Origin: Stachybotrys elegans
Lineage: Eukaryota > Ascomycota > Sordariomycetes > Hypocreales > Stachybotryaceae
DNA length: 64,000 nt
Reading direction: 5' to 3'
NCBI GenBank assembly: GCA_020746835.1
Contig: JAGPNK010000003.1
Span: 744,001-808,000 of the forward strand
Shown here: in pieces, positions 46,285-58,405 of the stretch
Position numbering within the stretch: the stretch's first letter is position 1
Layout: each line of letters opens with the position of its first letter
Notes under the pieces: model-generated
Database searches by the model: none
What the model was told of the DNA's origin: nothing
The model's input: the letters and a program-made list of their open reading frames with translations, nothing else
Translations under genes and position numbers: made by a program

Positions 46285-47739
46285 AGACTCTGATAGCTTC
46301 TTCGAGGTGGGTATGGACTTTTTACTGGCACTTAGACTGGCGAGGGCTCTTCGATGGGTCTTCCGCCTCACACAACTTGGTCTCTTAACCATCTACCAGA
46401 GCCCTATTGTTTTGGAACTGGCGGGGGCAATATCCAGGACAGAAACTACTGTCGTCATTACTCAAACCTGCAATATCATGGCGTCCTTGCTGGACACATA
46501 TCGTCAACTCATTCCCGAGACTCCCATCCCCGATAAGACAGCTTCGTCAGCCCATGTTGTCGGTGCTGTTAATGTTCTTCTGACAGGGTCTACCGGCACT
46601 CTGGGCTCCATGTTTTTGCGCTCCTTGCTCAATCGCCCAAATATGAGTCACGTCTTTTGTCTAAACCGAGCCCCAGATGGTGGACGTTCTGTTCAAAAAG
46701 AAGTACAGGCAACGTCTAACAACAAAACCGCCGATTTTTCAACCGATAACTTGGAAACAAGCGTCAGATTTATCTGAGCTGACCTCTATTGTCCCCAACT
46801 GGGGTTGGATCATGCGACCTCTGAGACGCTGCAAGCTCGTGTTGGTCTCACCATCCAGGGTGCCTGGTCGGTCAACTTCAATCTGCCACTTTCGGCTTTC
46901 AGGCCACAACTGGCAGGCATGCTTAATCTTTTCTCGCTCGCAGCCTCCGTGTATCCCGCGGCTCAGATCGTCTTCATTTCCTCCGTGGGCGCGGTGGCCG
47001 GCAATTCGGGTGGCGAGTTAGGACCGACTTCGGAGTCTAACATCCGCACTTTGGATGCAGCACATGCCAATGGCTACTCCCAAAGCAAACTCCTTGCGGA
47101 GCTTCTTTGCGAGACGGCCAGCCAGCTCCTTGAAATTCCGGTGGTCATTGCACGCGTGGGCGGGGTTGAGAGGCCCGCGTGTGCGGGAGATGTCTGGAAC
47201 CGCTCCGAATGGCTGCCCAGCTTCGTTAAGAGCTCCTTTCACCTGGGCTGTCTGCCTGACAGCCTGGGGCTACGTTTCTCCAGCGTCGATTGGATGCCTT
47301 CGGATCCCATTGCTGAGGTCATTGTCGATACTGCCATGGCTGATATGCCATCGACGCAGGCGAGTTCAAATGCCGCCCAAGAATACAATATTGCCATCTT
47401 TAAACTTCGGAACCCCAGCACCACGACCTGAGGTGAACTGGCGCTTGCAGTTCGTCGCGTTGTAGAAAAGTACCTCGGAAGAGAAATTAGCATTGTCACA
47501 CCACCCGAGTGGCTCAGCCTGCTGCAAAAACGCGGCGAGGGTGTAGACGTCAACCTCATGTCACGACAAACCCGGCGCTCAAGCTGTCATTGTTCTACCG
47601 CGATGGGCTGTGGGCAGATGAAACAGTTCTCGATTTGATGTCTGTAGAGTGTGCGGTCGAAGCGAGTGACACCCTTCAGAATATGCCAGCTATTCACACA
47701 GACTGGACGTCCAAGTGGGTAGAGGACTGGCCGGCGTAA
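46285..47739 (+). pseudogene. Degraded carrier-reductase end of an NRPS-like enzyme
   Basis: From about 46289 the frame reads DSFFEVGMDFLLALRLARAL, a phosphopantetheine carrier motif in which the essential Ser is Phe (TTT). A thioester-reductase Rossmann fold follows: LLTGSTGTLGSMFLRSLL, then AQIVFISSVGAVAGNSGG, then NGYSQSKLLAELL (YxxxK). An in-frame TGA sits at 46775-46777 and another at 47429-47431. A frame change near 47565 leads to the C-terminal end NPALKLSLFYRDGLWAD, then TDWTSKWVEDWPA. The adenylation domain expected upstream is missing. The stops are explainable by C-to-T or G-to-A changes (CGA to TGA, TGG to TGA). The gene is dead beyond doubt, and its reductase domain is of the same class as the terminal domain of the polyketide synthase in this window. 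Confidence 0.8.
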
Positions 47740-50229
47740 CCAAGGTGGCGAACCCGAAGGGTTATAGGGAAGATACCTCACTGTACTTCTGGCTGTAGTT
47801 TTTTCCTAGCCCCAAAACTTGGAAACAAGTCCGACGGTGCAACTACACTACCTTCGTGATCATTGTGTGCTTGTTATTCTTCTTCTTGGTCCTCGAGGGT
47901 TCGCACCTTGCCACATTCTTGACTATCACGTCATGATTATTACCCAAGAAGAGAATAATAGTTGTGGCGAGATGGTAATCTATAGCTCATCTGCGGCCCA
48001 GATGTATCCGATGTGGTTTCCACGGCAGTAATTTTTACGAGAGGGGCAGCCGTCCGTGTTACTGTTAGTCACAGTCATACATGAACTCTTAGCACAGCCA
48101 ACATTACAGATCCAGGGTCTCTCTCAGTTAAAATGCTGGCGACAGACGCTAGAGGAAGATTGATAGGCCTGCTCGGAGTCGGAAGGGTCGGGGCATGTGG
48201 TCCGCCCATCAAGTATGGCGGAAGCGAGCCATACTTCGAGATCACGAATCACAAAGACAACTTACATCTACCCAGAACATGAAAAGTGCTTGTTCCGTTT
48301 GTACCCCTTTGATTAGGCTTGGAAAATCGTTATCCGATCCACCAACAGTGGGCAGGAGGGGTGGTTCTATGTGACGCTGCTATCACCCTCCGCTGCCCTT
48401 CATGTATTCTGACACGGGGAGAATGTACCAGTGTTTGCGTGCCGTCATATCCGGGAACGACGAGTGGGTATCAAGATGTTCAATCAGGGGACATGCTGCA
48501 ATTTTACACCTTCATAAGAAGCGGGAAGGTCCGCCTAAGTCCTGGCAACGGTTAAGCTTTGCCGTATAGCATTTTGATAGAGGGCAACGTAACATTCCTA
48601 ATGCCTGTTCCCGACGCACGCCCATACACAGCCCCTATCTTCCAGAGCCTGAGGAATCATTCAACAATACCCAAAATATATCTTGGGGTGATTCACTCAT
48701 GGACCTATCCGACTTATCCAGGCCATCTTCAGCCTGTCGTGGATGTGAGGACATATCTCATTTCACAAGCCAATCTGGATCTGTGTAAGAAGAAGTCAAG
48801 AAGTGTTTCCAATGGTATCCCGTGGATTTTGAGAATGATACATCTGGCAGCAACCAAGGAATGCCCCCCCATCAGCCTCAGCCAGTTTGACATGGGCCGA
48901 GATTTGGAAGCAAGGCGAGCGTTAGGCGCGTTACACGGCAGGCTTGTAAGACGTCTGCAAGTGGCCCGTTGGGCAAAGGAGGTGCTCGACTGACAAAATT
49001 TGCCCCGATCCCCAAACTCTTGGGTGCCTCTGCCGCTAATCCGAGCTTTTGACGCTCCAGTCGGTTAGATGCCTTACCCTCAACCAATCGGGGGCGCTAC
49101 AAGGTATCCTTGTTCGACGGGTTTTTATGATACATCGAAGTCAAATGGCTTCCATGAGTGAATCAATGCTTCTTGATTCCATGGAAGAAGTAACAGGAGA
49201 GCGATGGTCAACTGGGTATAAAATGGGGTCCAACTGGCGAGAGTAAGATCCTTCCTTTCTCTTCCTCCACCATTTTTCGCTGCGTTGACTCGCCTTATAC
49301 TCACGAAACGTAACACCTATATCGTATAACGTACTACCAATAGCCATGAATGGCCAATACATCGAGGTGGCTCTTGGGGCCACCACCCTTCTCGCTACCC
49401 TGTTAACGGAGAACTCCGTGTTATGGAGATCGATCCGTTGGATCAAACAACGCTTCCGCCAACCAGGTCCGCTCCATATTTTCCCTCATTCCTATAAATC
49501 TATCCAGCTGACATGCTTCTCATTTTGGTTACAAGAAGAATCCAACGTATGATTACATGACGCGTCTGAGCCTGGCCAGATCCAGAGCAGGGTCAGAGAC
49601 AACTGGACGAACCTTGGTGGGCGAGTTGTAGCTTGTCAGCTGGTGGGGGCGCGGTTAAAAAGCCTGAAAGGAGCGCAGATACTTGGATATTCCGAATGGT
49701 TGATCACAGGAAATGGAAGTTCGGGATTCTTGTGGACCTGGATTTATTGATTCAATATCCAGCAAGTTGTGCGTAATGTATCTCCAGGCAGCAATGATCA
49801 GAAACACGCCATGATATTTCATGGCTGGATAGTTCGTTACACTCTCAAAAGCTTTCTTGATCCCGTTTACGTTGCCTCTTTTAGGGAGTAGCCATACTCT
49901 TGCCTTGGGAATCTTTGCTATACGAAGACAGGCTATGGTGCAGTCAGTGACTGATAGAACTATCTAGCTAGTAGTTCCACCATGGGGAGAGCGTTGGGTA
50001 GGTACCGCCTTTCAAGGGCCGCATCGTTGAGACCAAGTGCACCATCACGGGAGAATCAATATCGTATATACACCAACACAATGTAAGATGCATGCACCTT
50101 GACATGCTTTGATACGTTAATCATAGGACAGGCTGCTGTCCTTTCTCTTGTTGTGTCCTGCCATTTATATATACATATGTAGGAGCAAAGGTAGGCAGGG
50201 TGAAGATAGCGGAAGGAATACAGCCAAGA
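47740..50229. other. 2.5 kb with no supportable gene
   Basis: Several frames of 60-144 codons occur on the plus strand (48319-48555, 48559-48993, 49049-49246, 49346-49552). None shows a domain, a splice partner or a typical fungal start context. The stretch may contain decayed genes, but I cannot assign any. The 3' end of the small membrane-type protein gene lies at its right edge. Confidence 0.4.
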
Positions 50230-50562
50230 CTATGAAGACTTGGGGCCGAAGCGCTCAATGCTGCCCCTGATTCCCTTCTCTAGGCCCTTGGCCATCTTCT
50301 CGAGTGGGAGGCGCTCGTCGACTCGTTGGACGATACGGGATACAGGTGGCTCGAGGCGTTGAACGCCGCGCTCGACCGGAGGGGCGAAGTAGGAGATGTT
50401 CTTCTCCCAGCGTGGTGCCCACTTCTCGGTCTGGTTGGCCAGTTGCTTGTCTGCACCAGGCAGGACGAGGTAGATGGGGGCGAGGACGCCAACGCCGGCA
50501 GCGCCCATGAAGAAGATCTCGGACATGTTGGCCTTGGGGAGACGAGGCACGCGGTGGACCAT
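50230..50562 (-). CDS. Small conserved-looking membrane-type protein, possibly mitochondrial
   Basis: A minus-strand frame of 110 residues: a basic start (MVHRVPRLPKANMSEIFF), one hydrophobic segment (MGAAGVGVLAPIYLVLPG, about residues 19-36), then a charged helical tail with repeated Glu/Arg/Pro pattern (RWEKNISYF, VERGVQRLEPPVSRIVQRV). I believe proteins like this are present across filamentous ascomycetes, but I know no function. The basic N-terminus and single helix suggest a mitochondrial inner-membrane protein; this is inference. A possible 5' untranslated intron (gtaagtacc near 50680 to an AG before 50605 on the minus strand) supports an expressed gene. Confidence 0.65.
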   Translation of the reverse strand: MVHRVPRLPKANMSEIFFMGAAGVGVLAPIYLVLPGADKQLANQTEKWAPRWEKNISYFAPPVERGVQRLEPPVSRIVQRVDERLPLEKMAKGLEKGIRGSIERFGPKSS

Positions 50563-53500
50563 TTTGGCGGTTATGGAGGGTTTAGTTGATGGAACTGATG
50601 ATGTAAGGGTTAGAACTGATGGAAATGGGAAGGGGGCGATGGGGGTGAGGAGCTCGTTGTGTGGTATGTGGTACTTACAGAGGTCGGTCTTGCTTGGGTA
50701 TCAGGGATGATTTGGTATTGGGAGCACAGCTCAGAACGTGTCAAACGGAGGCGTTGTGATGAAGAAAGATGAAGATATGGATGAAGGAGATGGAAGCGAT
50801 GGGTATCGAACGTGTTGAGTTGCCAGAGAAGGTAGGACTGGTCTGAGGAAGAAGGAGCTGGGGAGGCGGACGTCCTACTTTATACGGGGAGTGGAATGGG
50901 AATGTCCAATGTCTGGGGATGCGGGGTAGGGCTCGAGCCGACTGGAACTTGCCTGCTAGGGCGACAGGTCGAGGATGATGACTGGCTGGCAAAGCGACGG
51001 TGGTGTCATCATGGGCATGCGCGCCTGTGCGCCCTCGACCTGCTCGAGTCTAGCTCAGGTAGCATTGGGCGGCACGGGGACAGACAAGCCGTGAAGGAGG
51101 GGGTGGTAGTGGTGGCAGTGGTACAAGGAAGGCCGGGGGAGCGAGCGATGAGACAGCGCGAAACTCTGTGGCCCTGAGGAGGGGACAAGGAAGGCGGCCA
51201 TTCGCTGAAGACGCTGGAGGAGGACGTGGCCATGGTAACTCCCGCGTATGTGTAATGTCCATCACCACGTTAGTGATCCTAGTGTGCAGTCACGGGGAGG
51301 ATGGCGGAACGAGTAATGCTGATGCTGGTGATGATGCTTGGCCATGAATTGCGGCAAGCATCGCCGCTTTTGTTAGATCTGGTGATGAGACTTCGGAAAG
51401 GAATGGGTGGCTATACGATGCAAAGAGCTATTGACGAGCGTCGAGATGACTGTGCTTGATGGACAAACAGAAGAAACGGCATCTGGAGGGGAGGGCAATG
51501 AGGATTGCCGACACAGATTTGCCGCTACGCCACGCGATGCCGTTGGTGACATTCCTAAGAGGCAGGACCACGAGCAGAATGGAAATGAAGCACCCAGCTA
51601 CTAGGTACTGCCGGTAGCAGCTAGGAATGTATGTATGTATGTACCTCTATCGTATTGGGGCTGTACCTCTTCAGACACACAGACACACAGACGCAGACAC
51701 AGACATAAGCAGATTGGTGCCGTTTACAGAAGGATGGATGGGCAGGGCAATATTGCAATTTACCCAGGCAGCAAAGAAACAAGGTTCGGTAGGGTAGTGG
51801 TGGCTGGCGACTGGCCACGGTTGCAGCGTGCTTGCAGGGCATGCGACAGCAGCATCACTAGCCGATGGACCCCGATTCCCTCTCTTTTACGCGGTGTGTG
51901 TGATGAAGCCATCCCCACGAGGTCTCATGCCCTCCTCCCCATCCCCTTTGCTTGTTTGTTGTCGACGTGGACGATTCTTAATCAGCCAAAGGGTCCATGT
52001 CTCCCTACCTATGTACACTCACTACGCGGATACCAGGAGCGCCCTAAGAATGGGAAGGACGTCCGCTCCACTGCCTGGCGCAGCCCCAGAAACGGCCCCA
52101 GACGGGCGCCCCTCTTCCTCCAGCTTTTCCAGGGCTGATCTCCAGACTTTCCAGGGGCCCAGTGCCCACTTCCCCAGACGACGGCCAGGGCGCTAGGCGA
52201 GCTACGGAAGTAGTCGGCAGGTACACGGTACAAGGGTCTGCCTTCGGCCAACGCCGTCGCGACCTCGAGCGGACCCGGCCCTGCGCGCAAATCATCAGGT
52301 ACCTTGTTTTGGGCCTCCTTGGCCCCGTCAGTGTACCGCTACCCGCGTCGCCGTGCGGGGATGTCTGTTGATGATCTGATTTTCACAAGACAGACAGCGC
52401 GTCCCCGTCTCGTCTCGCCGCCTCCTCCAGGCATCCAAACAGCCCGTGGCGAATCGACACAAATACTGTCCCGCTCTGTCATTGTCATTTACCACGAGCG
52501 CGTTGGGCATGAAAATCAGGCAATGCTCACCTCTCAATAAGCCTCTGCATATCAGTTCCAAGAACTTGAGACTCGCTCTTCCTCATCTGCGAGAATTGAC
52601 CTCAAATGCCCCAGAAATGCCACTGAATTTTGAACACAGCCTCTCTCTCACCCTCCGTTGTCTATCAGGTTGTATCATCGTATCATCTCTCCAAAAGTAC
52701 CTCCAGGTACCTACACCGTATCGCCGCCGCCCGCCAACGCACTTGAAGGGTAGACCGCTGCTTCCCCTCCTTCTCAGCATGAGACAGACCAGTCCTTCAC
52801 ACCCTCACTGTGTAGCAGCACTGTGATCATTGGCCCTGTTCCTGCAGCCACTCAACAATCGACCGCAACCCGCGCTTCTTAATTTCTATTTCTACGCCTC
52901 CAAGTCGAGCCTCAAGATCTAGAGCATCATGCGGCTTCAGCGAGCTTCTTCTGTCCAGATTTCGTCGGTTGGCTGGGTAAGGTAATGGCATTATTGGGCC
53001 TGAGTTACGCCCAGTATCAATCGCACTGTGAGACTCGTAAGCTCGGCTCACTTATGATGTAACCCAGCTGCAGGACTGCTACGCTGCTCGACTAAAGGAG
53101 CTGTGGCCTGTACTTGATCACGCCACAAGCCATTCTCCGTCTTTTCTCCTGCGCAGCGGAGAAATCCCGACAGAGCGAGCTTCCTTGGTCTGATGTGTAT
53201 CATGCGATTGTAGGCGGCATTTCCTTCCGTTCTGCCGTTGTCGAGAGCTTCTCTGGAGACTCAAGACCGCCTCTTCTCTTGTATCTCTGGCTTCTGTCCC
53301 CTGGTTCCGTTGGTACCTTTGGACTCACCCTTCCGGGCAGGTTGCATTAATTGTGCAAGCGGGGTCATTCCAGACCACCTTCTCTCCATGCGGCACAGTA
53401 TCAGGCACTTCCAGCTTCTAACCAATAGCATCAAAGTCAGCTCGTTGCCAATCCAGCCAATAAATGTGCTCCATCCCCGACCCTTGCGCATGGGAAATGA

Positions 53501-54275
53501 AAGATTTTGTCCTTTGGTCTGATTGATCACCATCCATGACGAGGGTTTGTGTTCTTCTGAGTCGAGATTGGTGCCCATATTGGCCTCTTTGCGAAGCAGC
53601 TCAAATGCAATGTGGCTGATAAAAAATACCTGGTAGCTATCTCTCCTCACCATCAAGGTAGCGAATACTTATTAGCACTGTCGCGTTAATACGGTCATCA
53701 CATCCCAATACAAATAGCTTGGGCGGAGCATTTGACATGTTGGTTCTATCCTCGATTCCGGTCTACTTGGACAACCATTCCCGAAACAATACCTACCAGC
53801 AGCTGGCCAGCTCCTACCATTCTTAACTCACTAGAGACAGGCTACACACCAAGTAGTTGCTTCAGTATATTAGTGTCGATTATTTCTGACCTAATTGGCC
53901 ATAGGGTGCGTTAATGGGTTGACTTTTAGACCCACAACCAAGTGTCCTGTGATAGCTGATAGTTCCAAGGGAGAGTAGAGGTGTTCCATTAGGATGGAGT
54001 ATGCATATTTGGGGGACTGCCCAAGGCCGTGCAGAACTCGTTGGTCCGATCCAATAAAGCGCGGTACCTCGGCTGAGCGAATACAGCTTTAGAGAATCAG
54101 TAAACAAATTACCAGCAGACTCTCTGACTGTGGGATGATATGAAATTGATCCAACACCCATATCAGGATGGACAGAGGTATGCAGTTCGAGGTGGAAGAA
54201 GTAATAGAGAGAGGTACGGGCGGTGCCTAGTGTTCTAGCAGCCAATGCAGTCGTCAACAATAGGGGGAAACAAGA
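50563..54275. other. 3.7 kb of gene-poor sequence
   Basis: Begins with the promoter and leader of the small membrane-type protein. Frames up to 167 codons exist on both strands between 51 and 53.7 kb, but they overlap one another, lack domains and have GC-rich low-complexity composition. No convincing intron structure links them. The microsatellite-like tract near 51.65 kb is listed separately. Confidence 0.4.
51627..51712. repeat. Microsatellite-like tract
   Basis: A short tatg/gtat run (about 51627-51641) followed at about 51675-51705 by a degenerate cagacaca/cagacg run (agacacacagacacacagac). Both are simple-sequence repeats in non-coding DNA. Confidence 0.6.
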
Positions 54276-55130
54276 ATGAGGCTATCGTTAAGCTACCCTT
54301 ACGTACTGGGTAGCCAAGTGGCCAAGCCACATCATGAGTATGTAGAGAATCTTGAGAAACATCATCTCGCGTGGTATATCTTATATGAGCAGCTTTCACA
54401 ACTGTTCACTGTCCAGGACACTACCAGTCGATGGGAATCATTCAAGCAGCTTAAAAACGGGCGCTGCACAGCTGTAATAGCAGACGTATTCGCTGACCCG
54501 TTCGTTGGCTGAGGCTCGGAGTTCAAAGTATGCATTATTTCTTCGACAACTATGATCAAGCGGTTCATAACGCTGCACTCGATCAAGTTTATGTTTAAGC
54601 CTCGGAGTGCTTCAGTAGCAGCCGAACTGTAGCCAAATGGAAGCTTACAACCATTCAGTCCAAAATGGAGAAAATGACTTCTTTGTGCACAGTAGCTAGC
54701 ATTGCTGACAATCTTTATCTAACCGATGAGGCTTGGTGAGTCTATGGCGGATATCAAGAAGACTTCACTTTGCCTAAGATAGTTGAGCTAACAACCATAA
54801 ACCATAAACTGTCCGGACAATCATGAGGGTTTGCGCTTTAATAAATATTATTATCTACCTACGGGTTAGTAAAGAAGATCAACTTCGCGCTACAAGGTCC
54901 CTTCCAATTGTGTAGACTTGCAAGAATGTACCAACAGTCGGGGCAAACTTTGACATCGCCATCGATTCATACACGGATTTCTTGCCAAGTGTCCTCGATT
55001 GTTTGGATGCCGTCTTTATCGCCAGAGGGGGGCTGTATCTCATTGGGGCACACGGACAGTAAATCCCGCATTTACATACGTTGATTGCTCACTTCAGAGA
55101 CGAAAGGAAGCACATGGTATGAGAGTGGTG
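54276..55130 (+). pseudogene. Decayed reading frames of an unknown gene, including repeat copy C
   Basis: A frame from 54276 reads HHLAWYILYEQLSQLFTVQD, then RWESFKQLKNGRCTAVIADVF, and stops at 54512. A second frame from 54530 stays protein-like for 100 codons (MHYFFDNYDQAVHNAALDQV, KMEKMTSLCTVASIADNLYL, GGYQEDFTLPKIVELT) despite stops at codons 23 and 70. A third segment around 54950-55060 reads FDIAIDSYTDFLPSVLDCLD, then AVFIARGG; it overlaps repeat copy C. The pieces may belong to one dead gene, but I cannot name its family and the joins are uncertain. Confidence 0.4.
55011..55070. repeat. Dispersed repeat copy C
   Basis: Matches copy B from cgtctttatcg(c/t)cagagggg through cattggggcacacg(a/g)ac to aaatccc, with an internal deletion of about 19 bp and several transitions. 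Unlike copies A and B, no direct repeat flanks it. It is continuous with protein-like sequence upstream, so it may be the source locus or an older copy. Confidence 0.6.
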
Positions 55131-55332
55131 ATACAGATACTATACCATAAACGAATGCAGAAGAGGATATACTAGAGGCAACATAGGTTTGTATATAAAC
55201 CCCGAGTACCGCCTTAAGCCTCTGAAGCCAACTCGCCGCTCTTTCTTCGAACATAGCCTACCATGATCCCTGCTAGGTCTAAAACCCATACAGAAAAATT
55301 CCCCAAACATATACCGGGCAGTGCAGCTAGGG

Positions 55333-55447
55333 GGCGACTGATAGGTGGGTGCCCGGGCGCCCATTTATCCTTAGGCACCAGGGTGCGCCCACTAACTAAT
55401 CACTACCAAATACCTCCTCCCATTGGTACGTGTAAGACACGCTCTAA
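55333..55447 (+). repeat. Left terminal inverted repeat of the MULE relic
   Basis: Pairs with 58270-58384 in reverse complement. Almost every mismatch has T or A here against C or G in the right copy (for example gggtgcccggg against gggcgcccggg), so the left end has been mutated more heavily by C-to-T type changes. Confidence 0.85.
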
Positions 55448-58269
55448 AGCATGCAAGCCCTAAGGCATTTCCTCCCATGCATAACAAACTTCATTTATAT
55501 AGTTAGGGTTTTTACTTTATGCCATGCCTATAGCAACTCCTAGTAAAAAAAAAAAATTAATTGTAGATATTTACATCTTTACTATTATACACTGTTTAAC
55601 CTAACTGCTTATAGAGTGTAAGGCTTACTATTCCCGGCTATCCTTTTCTACACTTTCCTAGATCTCTTTTATACCTCTTCTCTTAATTCCTAGTGGATTA
55701 TCACTTATCTCTCTTGTAACTTAGGCTTCAATACATTTATCTTCTATACTATACCAATCTAGATATACTATTATTTCCTCCTTCGTCCATTCTCAGGACC
55801 CTATTTAAGTTACACAATGCTTTAATATCTACTTAAAATCTAGGTACTATTTATAGCTCTTTTTATTATACCTTTACAGAAGCCCCTTTGCCTTGTAATA
55901 TTACTAATTGGTTTTAATACTGCCATGGGGCTACATAGTGTATTATATACTTCTTATAGTGACATATCTCAAATAAATAGCCTCCAGAGAATTATAACAT
56001 AGTGGCAACTGAACCAAAGGATTGTAGATAATAGATACCTCTTTAGTCTAAGATACTTTAGTAGCAACGCTTGGTAAGACTAGAGCTAGGCTATCTAGTA
56101 TAGCAAGGGGCTAAGAAATAATATATATGGACAATAGAGAAGGAGAGTGGCTAAGTGCTATAGGCTTAGCACAGGGAAAGCACTAACTGGCTTCCTTAGT
56201 AACTTCTATAACTACATCTAGAGAAGGTATATACTCTGGCCCTAAATGTATTTCCATTTAGTTAGCTAAAATAGGAGCTAAAACTAGGCCCAAGGTTATG
56301 CCCAGCTGTAGGATTGGACTTAAAATGTAACCTGCCTGTCTTGGCATTTTATGGAATCTTAGTGGGCAATTTTTGGAGGTTATTTTATGACTAACTGTGT
56401 GATATCTACTATAGATACTGGGAGCTCTCTTGCTATGCTTGACCATTTTAAATCCAGAGGGCCTATGTTTAGTAGTCATCTTTGGCTAAGTGCACTGTAC
56501 CTCAAGTTAGTCTCTAGCTTGTATTAGCTCTAGCATAGATTGTGGCTACACTATATCTCGCTTTAAGTACTAGTAGGAATGGAAATCATTAAGTAAAAGA
56601 ACTCTCCTTTTCTCTTCAAGCTTTTTCAAGGTATATAAGTATAGGAGCCTATGTAAAGTTATAAAAGTATAACTGTAGCAAGCCTTATATAGTTTTTAAA
56701 GTAGCTGCCATTGCTCTTACACCTTGCATAGAGCTTGGTATAAAACCCAGCCTCACACTGCCTCAAATAATACTCTAGAAACTTCTAGAGGCATTTGCAA
56801 TTTCTGAGTAGCCTGTATATATTTAAGTTCCTTTAGTTAGTTTATAATAGTGTGTTTTATTGCCTGCCAAACGTTAAAGAGGTTAAATGTTAAAGTCTTA
56901 ATATATAACTTAATTAGTAAATAAATACCTTTAGCCCTAAAATATACACATTAGTAGTTTGTTTCTTATGCTAAATGCCATAAGTTACCTGCCTTAAGGT
57001 TGCTATATTGCCGAAGTGCAAGTGCTTGTCCACCCACACTTTAACAATTTTCTCTTTATATAGCTCGAGCTAGTACATTTTAATATACCCCATAGACTTA
57101 AGGTATTTGCTGCTATATTTGAGTTCAAACTTGGCTAATCGCTCTTTGAATATCTTTTTATTCAGGGAGGCAACAATTAAGTGCCAAAACGTATAGAATT
57201 TATCCCACACTTTGCCTTTGGCCTAGTCTATTCCCTAATTGTCCTTAGAGACAAAGAATGGTTAGTAGTACTAGAAGATTGTTTTATTAACATACCAGAG
57301 GCAAAGTAGTGCTTTAGAGGAAGGAAACCAGATTGCTATAGCATTCATGGCTATAAGGTATCTGTTAGTTAGAATAACTAAGGGAAGCTCATGTTAATAG
57401 AGCGATCTAAGGTGCTCTAGTACCTATAAGTAATCCTTTTTTAATTTACCCAATAGAAAGGCAAATGCTATATAGAAAGAACGCTAGTAGGAATTAACTC
57501 CAACTATATCAAGGAGTAGTATATAATACTTATTCATCTTATATATACAATCCAATAATAAAATATCTAGGTTATACTATAAGTATGCCACAGAATCTAG
57601 ATAAGTAAAAAAGATTGCTATTAGTTAATTATTTAAGTCCAGATAGACTTAGCACCAAAAGGCTTCTTTATACAATTGATTAACTAGCGCTTGGATGCTA
57701 CTCTGGCCTTTATATAGGTCTCTTCTCATCTCTACAATCTAATTATATATATCTCATTGGGTTGCTAGTGTCTCTAAATAATTATAGAGATAAGTTCTTA
57801 TATCTCGCGGAGTAGTTCCAGACATTACAAGATTAGAAACAGTCGCAGTATCTTACTCTTCAAATTGTCAATGTGCTGGGTATATAGATAGATACTCGCT
57901 TAGTAGGTAATTGTGCTTAGTGCATTCTTTATCCAGATAATGGCTTAGGACCCATATACTCCCATCCTGCAATTCTTTAGCAAGAATAGAAAACTTACAA
58001 CCAGTCCTTTAGCTTAAGGTATGGCAAACTCATTTGGCAGATAAGCTTGGCGGTTGTTTATTTTAGTTACACACATATACCACCTTGACCCGCCCGTTTA
58101 GGGTCTTTATAGACTTACCAGTAGTAAAAGCATATCCTTAAGGCTTTGCCCAGGAATTAATAGCTACAAGAAGAGCTTTACATAATTTATATATGCCTTC
58201 CAGCAGGAGAACATCTTCCACAAATGTTTAGGCCATTTCTAGCCTACAGCTTGGTAACTGATTGCTGCT

Positions 58270-58384
58270 TAAGAGCGCGTCTTGCACGCACCAATGGGAG
58301 GAGGTATTTAGTAGTGATTAGTTAGTGGGCGCGCCCTGGCGCCCGAGGATAAATGGGCGCCCGGGCGCCCACCTATCAGTCGCC
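58270..58384 (-). repeat. Right terminal inverted repeat of the MULE relic
   Basis: Retains more CpG dinucleotides than the left copy and is probably closer to the ancestral terminus. It is followed at once by target-site copy cagctaggg (58385-58393). Confidence 0.85.
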
Positions 58385-58399
58385 CAGCTAGGGGCTCCA

Positions 58400-58405
58400 T
58401 ATAAA
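58400..58405 (+). promoter_or_regulatory. TATA box of the right-hand Zn2Cys6 gene
   Basis: TATAAA within ccatataaacacg, 122 bp before the ATG at 58527 and six bases from the end of the transposon target duplication. Everything upstream of it in this promoter is now transposon. Confidence 0.5.

Larger units (their letters stand above)
55333..58384. mobile_element. Mutator-like (MULE, Hop-type) DNA transposon relic, 3052 bp
   Basis: The element has terminal inverted repeats of about 115 bp (55333-55447 and 58270-58384), both beginning ggcgactgataggtgggygc, and a 9-bp target duplication cagctaggg at 55324-55332 and 58385-58393. Length, repeat length and 9-bp duplication match the Mutator superfamily and in particular the fungal Hop type. 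The interior is strikingly AT-rich compared with its surroundings, full of TA dinucleotides and stops on both strands, as expected after repeat-induced point mutation. The only notable frame (56258-56479, minus, 73 codons) may be a scrap of transposase, but I cannot confirm it. The two end repeats differ mainly by C/T and G/A transitions. No functional transposase remains. Confidence 0.85.

Noticed and set aside
47740..49552. Short plus-strand frames at 48319, 48559, 49049 and 49346
   Set aside because: No recognisable domain and no consistent gene structure.
50740..53660. Many frames of 65-208 codons on both strands
   Set aside because: Overlapping, without domains, GC-biased and not linked by splice sites.
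56258..56479. 73-codon frame as transposase gene
   Set aside because: Too short, in AT-rich mutated sequence, with no catalytic motif visible.
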